Part shown: one piece after another, positions 24,558 through 35,000 of the stretch
How positions within the stretch are numbered: position 1 is the first letter of the stretch
Layout of the letters: each line of letters starts with the position of its first letter
Source of the DNA: Clarkia xantiana subsp. parviflora
Taxonomy: Eukaryota > Streptophyta > Magnoliopsida > Myrtales > Onagraceae
Length of the DNA: 64,000 nt
NCBI GenBank assembly: GCA_036873135.1
Contig: JAPTYO010000042.1
Span: 1 to 64,000, forward strand
Reading direction: 5' to 3'
The notes under the pieces: model-generated
What the model saw: only the letters and a program-made list of their open reading frames with translations
Databases searched by the model: none
Told to the model about the DNA's origin: nothing
Translations under genes and position numbers: made by a program

Positions 24558-27500
24558 CTGTACTTCAACACTGGCTGATGTCTGTATTGCATCCAGTATA
24601 AGCTTCACATTGTCCGTCAAATTAGAAATCTGAATGAGAAAGCAAATGAATATATGAAGTTTCTCAGTTTTGAGATGATCTGGAGAAAAATCTACAAAAA
24701 CTGAAAAAAAAAATAATAATAATAATAATAATGCAGGAGTGCAAAGTAGTATCGTATTGCCTCAAAGCTGCTCAATATACCTTTTATATACGATATATAA
24801 TAAGAACCCAACACACACTGAAGCCTAACCAAATATCTCAACAACTCAACAATCGGAGGATAATAAAATAAACTAGGAGTGCTGACATTTTGATAAACCA
24901 TCGTTGATTTGTAAATGTTATGCACAGAACACAATTTAAACAGAGGTTAACATGTTGATAATACTTCTGTTTAAAATGAAATGACATCAATCTAGAGAAA
25001 ACCGATTATGACTATAAATACTCAAAAAGGGAGAGAATAACACCAACAATGAACTAAATCCAATAAATAAGCTATAGTATACATTAGCTAAACGAAGATG
25101 AGCAGTATTTTACTAGAATATAAAGAAATCTGAAAGCGGTTATGATCACTAACTGTAGGCCGATTGCAATAAAAAACTAGTTAATTATAAAAAGTTAATT
25201 ATAAAAGAACTAGTTAATAATAATATATAAGTTCCTTGACACCTTATCAAAATTATAAAAAGATTATCATGTTTTTAGTGACCAATAATGATATTGTGGA
25301 ACAGATCAACAAACCAAAAACATCCAAAAATGGGATTCAGCATAGACATAAGACTTGAACTAATATTTAGTATCATGGAATGGAACTAGACCTGGGCTGC
25401 TGGCGGCTAATTTGTGGTTTGGTAGAAGTAACAGTAATTGAGGACAGTGTATATAAACTAATACATTGTATCCTAGGTTGCCTTATCAGCTTATTAAAAA
25501 GGAAAAGGATATGAAGGATTAGCTTCTATTTAAAATTACACTAGACGAAAATTATAGACTCCCACCTAAAGACTGATTCTAGATGATTGGATGCATAAAG
25601 GAAAGTTAACAACCCACATTGCGAAGAAAATAAAAGATTACTCTGCCAGCTCCCTCCTTCAATCCTACTTGTTTATTTCTAAGAATCCAACCATATATCT
25701 ATTTTGATTAGTAATGCAAGGAAAGGAGAAGTGTACTCTCCCTCTATAATAGCTCACCTTTTTGAAGCCTGCAATTAAACTAATGGAAACCCAGCCTTGA
25801 TCATCCATGTTCTGCCGCAAGTATGTGTCTTTGATTAAATTCTCTTCACTGTAAGATGACGTTGAAGTTAGAAATAAAGACCATAAAAGTAAAAATGTGT
25901 ACACCATATAAAATTTAGAAGTTCTTGAAGAAAGAAAGTACCTGAAGTAATAGTCTATCTGATTTGATATCTTGATAAGCAATTGCGGATCAGTAAATGG
26001 AAAATAAACCGCATGAGGTGACAACGGCAAAGGCACAGCACGTAAGTCTGAGGGCGGAGCTTGGAGATAATACAGCGGAGATCCCAGTTCTAATTAAACT
26101 CACAAGAATTAGGCTAATTATATAAAGTGAATAGAGGTAGACAAAAATAAAGAGACTTACCGGGGTAACTCATGGGACTGCCATAAGGCCACATTTGTGA
26201 AGGAGAGAATGGTGCATAAGGAATAGGAGGAGGTGGAGGCCTTATTGGCCCTGCAATGTGCTGCTGCAGATGGGCCTCTCTAGCAGTACCAAAATTCCTG
26301 TGAGGATTCCGTTCTTGATTGGCACGCTCTTGATCGTGCCTATTCCCAAAGTTTTGGTGATGAAAACCTTCACCGCGTGTGCCACCATTGCGGTTCCTGA
26401 AAGAATTACTCCGTGGCCTTGGATGTTCATTGCTACTCTGAGTTTGTGAAGGAAGATTGCTCCTTTGATTATGGTACCTAGGAGAAACTCTATTTGTCTG
26501 TATGTCAGTTGATTGATCCAGTAGAGATGGCAGCTGAGTAACTCCACCACTAGAAGATGTTGCACTATTTCTCTTATTGATTGACCTTTGTCGGGTAGGT
26601 ACTGTCGGATTTGGATTCGCATTAGCGACCCTATCACCAGCTTGCCTCTGAGGAGTTGTTACAGGCCCCTAAAGCAACACATATTTCCATCAGATAGGGT
26701 ATAGTATTAAACAAACGTCACTCTAACTTAACCACAAAAAAGAATCCGAGAGAAGAGTAGAAAAACAGTAGATGGGTCAATGGGGATAATCAAATTCCGG
26801 TCTCAAATACAACTCAAAGCAAATCCCGAACAGATCAAATGATAGTACTTGCTCATTCATTAAGAACATAAAACTCAAATCATGATCATGTCCCAGAGAA
26901 ATATATAATATCTCACCAACCGTGGCCTAGATTAGGACTGAAGGACCTGATGTTTGAATTAAACTATTAATCTATTATACATTAAAATTTTCCAAGAAAT
27001 GCCGACTCTCTTTACCTAAGAGGATAAATGATCCATATATATAGCATATAGGCCATTTATGTTACTATTTTTAGGACCCCTACCTGAGATTAAGGCAGAA
27101 GGAACCACACATCCTTTTATCAGCAAAAGGTCTCAATTCTATGTTCTACATTTAAGAGTAAACCTACTAGCTCACTTGTTGATGTTGATATCTCCTAATC
27201 CAATAACCAGCTCTACATATCTCAATGAAGAATGAAATAACACAGCTGGTAAATATCAAAGTTTCATAAGTTTAAACTACTACCAGCTGACATATACTCG
27301 CACAGAAAGGAAAGTTTTTTTTTTAATACTCAAGTTAGAGGAAGTTATGCGGGTCAAGTTACACTGACAATCGTCACAATTCTAAATGTCAATCTACCCA
27401 GATATGATTACAATGAACTGTCACTCTTCAAATAGATCATTGCATATGTATCCTAATGTATGGAATCTAGAAAACATCTCAAGTTAATACAGCGGGATTC

Positions 27501-28214
27501 TACTGTGACAGTTTAAACAACAAGAACCAAGTTAGCTCAGTACCTAATCACCAACTTAACTTTTGCAACAGGAGGCAACAACAAATAACCACTGAGGTGA
27601 CACTAAACCAGTATCTAGAGGACAGCCCACGTTGATTTTTCCACAATCATCGGTCAGAAAAGGAAATAAATTTACACCCAGATTAACCAGCGGTATTTTA
27701 AGGTTCGCATTTAGCAAAAGCGTCAATCTTCTAGTCGGCCAAACTTCCACGAGAAAAGCAAACATTTTAATCAAAGCACGTTTATCATAACAAACCGAAT
27801 CAACAATCAATAACAGAGAGGTCATACCTCAGAGATGGAAATTGATGAGACTCCATCGACCAAACTTTTGGCAGACTCGGATGAAGATCTGGAGAGAGAC
27901 CTGGTGGAGTCGGACAGAGCTGGCCAGGACTGAGCTTCGATAGAAGCTCCTGCCTCCACAGGACGCGGTGGCCCATCCGATGATACATGACTGGACGGCC
28001 TCTTGCCGGCATTGCCGTTGGAGCTGACCTCCTGCTCACCAATTGGGATCGAGTGGATCGCGGCTTCCAATTTGAGGTCCGCCGGAGGGTGGGGAGCGGC
28101 GGCGAACAGGTCAGATTCGGCGGCGCCGCGGACGATTTTGGTCCACGGGGTGGAGACCGGGGGCTGGGGCCTGGTGGCGGTAGCCTTGGAGGAATCGACG
28201 TAGTTGGCAGCCAT
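24558..28214 (-). CDS. La-related protein 1 (LARP1-like), 3' end unresolved
   Basis: Five in-frame exons were traced: 28,214-27,828, 26,668-26,161, 26,089-25,942, 25,848-25,758 and 24,629-24,558, giving 402 residues. LARP1 proteins bind mRNA and affect translation and decay in the cytoplasm. The N-terminus has STPWTKIVRG (residues 21-30) and SWPALSD, both typical of plant LARP1. A long disordered N/R/Q-rich part and a PPPPP stretch follow. The La motif spans about 335-402: QIDYYFS at 342-348, LIKDTYLRQNMDDQGW, LIAGFKK and SVEVQ. The GDKIRRRN-like continuation after VEVQ could not be identified, so 3' exons are missing from this model (see 23,826-23,891). The start is supported by conserved N-terminal motifs and a (GA)n tract just upstream in the probable 5' UTR. 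Confidence 0.85.
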
Positions 28215-28247
28215 TGGAGAGGGGAATGATCGATCGAGGAGGAGAGT

Positions 28248-28249
<2 letters not shown>

Positions 28250-28287
<38 letters not shown>
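28250..28287. repeat. (GA)n microsatellite in the LARP1 5' UTR/promoter
   Basis: About 18 GA units lie 36-73 bp upstream of the LARP1-like start codon, read as CT repeats in the transcript direction. CT/GA tracts are common in plant 5' leaders and core promoters. A regulatory role is only inferred. Confidence 0.85.
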
Positions 28288-28291
<4 letters not shown>

Positions 28292-28470
28292 TTTGTCAGA
28301 TCAGAATTGGAAAGAGATGAGAAGAGGAGGAAGATGGAGTCTGATTCCCCTTCCGTATTTGCGTATTGATCGGTGGCTGAGGTCTCAGGAGTTTTTTTGG
28401 TGCAAGTGCTGCGTTTTTACGGTGAAATTTACACTTACCTATATACATATATATATAATTATTTATATAT

Positions 28471-28472
<2 letters not shown>

Positions 28473-28525
<53 letters not shown>
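28473..28525. repeat. (AT)n microsatellite
   Basis: An almost uninterrupted run of about 26 AT units lies in the region upstream of the LARP1-like gene. Confidence 0.9.
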
Positions 28526-28527
<2 letters not shown>

Positions 28528-29673
28528 GGATATACATATATTTAATAATTATATATCAACCAAAAAAAATTTAATTCAATAAAATTATAGCACATTTTGT
28601 TAAATTAATCTAAAAAACTATAATTCTAGTTTATTAAATTAAACAATAACAAGTGACGAAATCGGCGATTCTAAAATTTAAAATTAACTCTATAACTTTT
28701 GGGTCTAATTTAGTAATATCCAACCATATGATAGACATTTTAAATGCACCAATTTTTTTTAATGTTATTAAATATATAATACCTCTATAAATATGTATTA
28801 TTTTTTAATTACTATGTCAGCTCGTAAGAGGTAAAATGTTGACATTGATTTTTTTCTGCTCGTAGTGTTTCAGTGGAATTTGAACTCTAACATTTAATTA
28901 AATGATGAAACACTGAACCGAAACACTATATTACATTATATGATTATTATTATGTTAACCAGAACGTCAAATGTGAATGACTACCCAAATAAACACATTA
29001 GTCACAACGATACTATATACTAACTACAAGTTTAACATAATTTTTATAATTCAAGATCAGCGTGAATTGATGATTTAGTGGCTTAGAACGTTGATATATC
29101 GCAAATGAAATGTTGAAATATCACAAATGAATAAGAGAGTCCAAATATTACGTAATGAGATTACCAAAATTGTCACTAACGACTTATTCCTTTTATTATA
29201 ACAAATAATGTGTATATATTTTTAAGTTTATACGGAATGCCAATATTACTCCTGATTATTATTTTACTGAGAGATTTTTATTAAAATTGTAATATCAAAT
29301 GAATTAGAAAACGGAGATTTGAAGTTTAATAAATAAGAGATGTACTACTCAAATTCAACTGAAATTCATTTTTAATGGATCAAAGTGAGAACAATTGTCT
29401 AAGTTAGACTATGTTGGGCTAAGGATAGTCGCTTGAGTTTAGGGGCTTGACATAATAGTATTAGAGCCGACCTGGTACAGTGATTGGGCTTGGACTAACT
29501 GTCTTACCAAAAAAATATATTGTCTTAGCAAAAAAAAAAAAAAATCTCTACCCTTCTCTTACTCGGGAGTTCTGGACTAATTGTATTTTTTTTTTCTGCA
29601 TTTTATTTTATTAGTTAAACTTATTTACTAGACATAATATAATAATAAATCTAATTTAACTGCCGATTTAGGA
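28526..29673. other. AT-rich intergenic segment
   Basis: No gene, conserved domain or inverted repeat was recognised. The region is AT-rich with scattered homopolymers, and the run of A near 29,530 is the only simple feature seen. Confidence 0.5.
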
Positions 29674-29682
29674 AATCATATA

Positions 29683-30678
29683 GGGTCAATAACCTGGGAG
29701 AGGTCTGAAGTTTGGCCATTGTGAATTTGAGAGGTCTGAAGTTTGAAATGGTGATAACAAAGGTCTGAAGTTTCGACTTGTAGATAATAGAGGTCTCCGT
29801 TAGTTTTTTCCGTTAAAACTGACGGAAGTTGGTCATGTGCATTGCATGTGACCAGAAATAAAAAAAAAATTCCAAAAGTACCCTTCTTGCATCTCACATG
29901 ATTCAATGAAAAGACGAAAATGCCCTTAAGGCCACCACCCAACTCCAGCCACCACCACGGCTCCGGCCGGCCACTACCCAACTCCGGCGACCACCACTCT
30001 CTCCGGCGACCACCACCCTCTCCGGCGACCACCACCCTCTCCGGCCGGCCACCACCCTCTCCGACGACCGCCACCACGGCCCCAATTGGGCCCAAATCGG
30101 AGCCACCGGCCCCGATTGGGCCCAAATCGGAGTCACAAAGCTCCGATCGGAGCTCGGTGGCTCCGATCGGAGCTATGTGGCTCCGATCTGAGCTATGTGG
30201 CTCCGATTTGGGGCCACAGAGCTCCAAATCGGAGCTCTGTGGCCCCAAATCGGAGCCACCGAGCTCCAATCGGAGCTTTGTGGCTCCGATTTGGGCCCAA
30301 TCGGGGCCGGTGGCTCCGATTTGGGCCCAATTGAGGCCGTGGTGGCGGTCGTCGGAGAGGGTGGTGGCCGGCCGGAGAGGGTGGTGGTCGCCGGAGAGGG
30401 TGGTGGCCGGCCGGAGCCGTGGTGGTGATCGGAGTTGGGTTAGGTTTAAATTATGGACAGGGGTATTTTTGTCCTTTCATCTTTATATTAATTAAACTTT
30501 TTATTAATTCAAATATTACAAAAGGGTATTTTTGACATTTCACACGGTTCTGTTAAATTTGACAGAAAATTTGGACGGAAAACCTAAAAATCACAAAGTC
30601 CAAACTTCAGACCTCAGTTATCACCATTTCAATCTTCAGACCTCTCAAATTATCAGACCTCTCCCAGGTTATTGACCC
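29683..30678. mobile_element. Mutator-like foldback element with GC-rich palindromic core (996 bp)
   Basis: The ends are perfect inverted copies of GGGTCAATAACCTGGGAG. The 9-bp target duplication AATCATATA is exact at 29,674-29,682 and 30,679-30,687. The AGGTCTGAAG block is repeated in both arms. The core (about 29,925-30,430) is a GC-rich giant palindrome built from CTCTCCGG and CGGAGCT(C/T) modules such as CAAATCGGAGCCACC. Long open frames on both strands in the core arise from this low-complexity palindrome and are not genes. Confidence 0.92.
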
Positions 30679-30687
30679 AATCATATA

Positions 30688-30917
30688 TCGTATTGTCTAT
30701 TGAGGTTATTATATATAAGTTACAACCTCCCCAAGAAGTTATGGAGTCTGGGGCCATTTTGACTATTCATGATATTAATAAAGTTCAGTCTTAATCCTAA
30801 CTACTTCATCAGCAAGTTTTTTTCCCACTACTTCATCAGCAAGTTCGAGACTACTATTACCAACACTTTTATGATTTTTACTTTTCTCTTAATGTATTTT
30901 TTCTTGATATTTTCCTT

Positions 30918-30961
<44 letters not shown>

Positions 30962-31253
30962 GAACTAAATTTTTTTATTGACCTCTCAATTATTTCTAAG
31001 TCGAATGTAATTCAAATCAATTATGCATCTGATTTTAGAGAAAAGAAATAAAAATAATTAATGTTTCTTATATATATACCAATATGTTTATCTAACGACT
31101 GAAATACCGCTTTAAATTATAATCGATTTCATTTTAATCATACTCTTTCTTATATCCAAAATGAGTTGAATTGAATTTCGAACTTGTAAAATTGTTCCAA
31201 AACTTATGTTTTTTTTTTTTTTTGCTTGATGAAGAAAGCTTCCTAATCCTTAA
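30688..31253. other. AT-rich intergenic segment with (AT)n run
   Basis: It contains an (AT)n microsatellite at about 30,920-30,959 and otherwise no recognisable feature. Confidence 0.5.
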
Positions 31254-31906
31254 GGGGGTGTTTGGATGGATGTAATGTAAGATGTAATCTCACATTACGT
31301 CTCACACTACGTTATTTGGTTTGTCAAACGACGTAATGTGCATTGTAGTATAATGTCCATTGTAATCTGAGATTACGTCTAAACTTCATTCAACGTAATG
31401 TGAGATTATATCAAAAAACCGATGTAATGTGAGATTACGTCCAACATTACGTAGTGTTATTATTTTATTATTATTTATTAAATAGATAATATATTTTGTA
31501 TTATCTTTATAGTTCATTATGATAATAATATTATTATTATTATTCGATTTTTATTTTTTATATACTTCGTAACTGATTATTATAATGAATAATGTACATG
31601 ACGTTCGTATAAAATGAATAAGTCTTTTTCCTTGGATTTTTTTAAAATTATCTTACAAAACTATATATAATGTTTTAATCAATATAATTTTAGTAGTTGT
31701 GCATATTGAGTTTAAATATTTAGTCTTTAGAATTCATAAATTACCATAGTATTAACCACACACATAATCTTTAAGAAGTTAATTGTTATCAAAATATATA
31801 TTTTTTAAAATCTTATCATATTAAGATATAATATACTCTCATATAAATTAATATAATAATAATAAAGTCACATTACAATGCACACTACAGCACATACCAA
31901 ACACTG
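31254..31906. mobile_element. MITE related to the 59.2-kb element (about 650 bp)
   Basis: The left end GGGGGTGTTTGGATGGATGT and the next 350 bases align closely with the element at 59,245, including ACGTAATGTGCATTGTA and TTATTAAATAGATAA. The right end has CCAAACACTG in inverted orientation. Flanking TA dinucleotides fit a short TSD, but the exact boundary is uncertain. The GTGTTTGG terminus resembles PIF/Harbinger-type (Tourist) MITEs. Confidence 0.65.
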
Positions 31907-32071
31907 TACGGAGAAAACAAAAAGCGTTGTTCGATCGATCCCAAAAAACGACCATGAAGAGCATCGCAGTCGTATGTATATACATTTCACGTTAATTCCG
32001 AAAACGCGATTTTATTAGAAAAATACATACAGAAAACAATGAATGGGCTAATTGTGACGATGAATATATAA

Positions 32072-35000
32072 TTACACGAAGATGACAAATGAAAAAACAA
32101 CGAGGAAGAACGTGGAAAGACGGGCGGAGAGTGTGAATCGGGTCGAACCCGATCCAAAAGTCGGGACGGGTGTTTGCAGTGTAGGAGAGTTAGTATCTCG
32201 AGGCGGCGGTGCCGGTGGATTGATTGAAACCGGTGGCGGAAGCGCGGTGGAGTTCTTGTTCACGTTTACGGTGGAGTTGCTGTCTAAGCTGTAACCTGGT
32301 TGGTCGGTCGGACAGAGATGATCGTTAATTGAAGAAATTATGTCTGTTTTTTTAATTTGGTCGTGTTATGAAAAATAATTAATCCATATTATCCGCAAAT
32401 GTGTAGTGCATGTGTTCTTACAATCAGATAGTTTCCAACCCAGTATCAGCTTCTCCCGGTCGAAGATTACGCGGTATCCCGTCATGAAATTTTCTGAAAC
32501 ATATATATATATATATATGCATGTATATATATATATATATATATATATATGCATGTATATATAGTTTAAGAATGAGATCCATAAAGAACTGCAGCTACAT
32601 ATATAATTATATAGCTAGCTGGCTAGAGAAGCTTACGTCCAATGATGTGAATGCTGTCGCTCTTGATCATACCCAAGCACCAAACGATAGTGCCGTCCTG
32701 CAATGATTATTTATATATATCACATGTAAAGACCTCAAGCATATATATATACATTAAAATAATATAATAATATACTATTTAAATTTCAGAATTACCAATT
32801 TTTATCATATTTCATTACTTCGTTGAATCCAAAAAAAATAATTATATTTCTTAAGATTGTATATATGTATAAGAACAATTATTAGGGGTGGCAACGGGTC
32901 ACGGGTAATCCGTGACCCGCGGGCCCCGCCCCGATTTTGACCCGTTGACCCGCAATTCGTGACATGTGGGGCGAGTACGGTTTTGGGGTCGCCCCGCCTC
33001 GTATGTGGATAATTTATACATATATTACACGTATTTATATAAAATTATATAGGTAATATAATACATAGTTAAAATAATTAAGATTTGTGACTTGTATTTG
33101 GATTTGAAGTTAAATTTATTATTTGTGATTTAAATTTTAAATTGAATTTGTATATGGTAAATATAGAATTTAGGGTTTAAAATGCTAATAATATAATATG
33201 TACCACTAATAGGTGACCCGCAGGTCGCCCCGCCCCGCAAACTGTGGAGCGGGTACGGATCGACCATCTCGACCCGCGGGGCGGGTACGGGGCAAGCGAT
33301 ACCCGCCCGACCCGCCCCGTTGACAACCCTAACAATTATATTGTGTACGTACCTCAAGTTGAAATACTTCGACGGGCGCAGTCACGTCGAATCCATCTCC
33401 ACCTTTCATTGTAAAGTTTAACGTGGGAATGCCAATCGTTGTCTGGGTTGGGCTGTTCATACAACACACTTGTACGATTTAGAAGATAGCGTATCGATAA
33501 TTACATCATCATACACGTACGTGAAAATCGATAAAAGCATGGTATATATAGTTATTAGTTTATAATGTTATTAACTTCTTAATTACCTCACTTTGTAGCA
33601 ATATTCGAAGGGAAGGTTGGAGTCTGCTACGTATCGTGGCTCATCGGCTAAAGCATTATACTGTTGAAAACATTAGAAGTCATTTTAAAACAATCAACAT
33701 ATATAATAATAGTGGCAGAGTGATATTTAATTAACTCGTGTTGTTTAAAACCCTAGCTAAAATGGTTCATGCATGTGGTAGTGTGGTACGTGTGCATGGT
33801 TGTATAACTTCTTACCACACTGCCTATGTACGTATAAACAGGATCGTTCAAGAAGGAAAACGATGTGCCGGTGTCGAAAATTGCGTCGAAAATAAGACTC
33901 CTCGGATTTCCTCCGACAGACACTTCCGTGACCGTGACATTGTAAGTCGGGCTATACATTAAAAAAAAAAAAAAAAAAGTGAGTCATCAGTTAAAATAGG
34001 GTTAAGAACACAGTAGGGGCCTCTGAATGTTTGCCCATGTTGTCAAAATGGGTCTGAATTGAAAAAACGTATTATTAAGGGCCTGAATTTTGAGTTTTGT
34101 TGATAATCGAGTTTTCGTCCAAATTTGCTGTTAAATGTAACGGAAATACGTGAAATGACAGAATTACCATTTTGCAATTATTATACAATTTATCAGTTTA
34201 ATTAATGAAATGTGAAATGTCTAAAATACCCCTGCACACTAATTATACCCTTAAGGCCACCACGGCCACCGCCACCGCCCCAGCTCCGGCGATCACCACT
34301 AGCTCCAGCTCCGGCGACCACCACCCCAGCTCCGGCGACCAAAACCCCCTCCGGCGACCCAAAAAAGCTCTGATCGGAACCAAAAAGCTCCGATCGGAGC
34401 TCTGTGGCCCCGAATCGAAGCTCCGTGGCTCCGTATCGGAGCTACGGAGCTCTGTGGCTCCGATTCGGGGCCACAAAGCTCCAGATTGGAGCTTTTTTGG
34501 GTCGCCAGAGGAGGTTTTGGTCGCCGGAGCTGAGGTGGTGGTCGTCGGAGCTGGGGTGGTGGTCGCCGGAGCTGGAGTGGTGGTCACCGGAGCCGGGTGG
34601 TGGCTTAAAGGGTATTTTGGTCTTTTTAGGTCTAACATGTGAGGGACACACTTTGGCCAAAGGGCATTTTCCGGTTTTCAAATTATTTTCGATCACATGC
34701 CAAGCACGTGACCACTTTCCGTCACTTTTAACAGAAAAAATAGACGGAGACCTCACTTATACACAAAACTCAAAATTCAGGCCCTTAACAATACGTTTTT
34801 TCAATTCAGACCCCTTTTGGCAACATTGGCAAACATTCAAGCCCCTATTATGTTCTTAACCCGTTAAAATATATACGAGCTAGCTATAGGTAGAGATGAG
34901 ATAAAATACGGTTAGGAGTGGTGGTGCTTACAATGTTGGATCGAGATTGATGGGTGTTTGTAGTTGGTTGGAGGTACCGTTATCTCCGAAGCTGATTCGT

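Noticed and set aside
29676..30495. Open frames of 191 and 197 codons on both strands
   Set aside because: They lie in the GC-rich palindromic core of a Mutator-like element; composition is repetitive and the frames mirror each other.
34205..34859. Open frames of 131-151 codons on both strands
   Set aside because: Same cause: inverted-repeat core of the foldback element in the protease intron.
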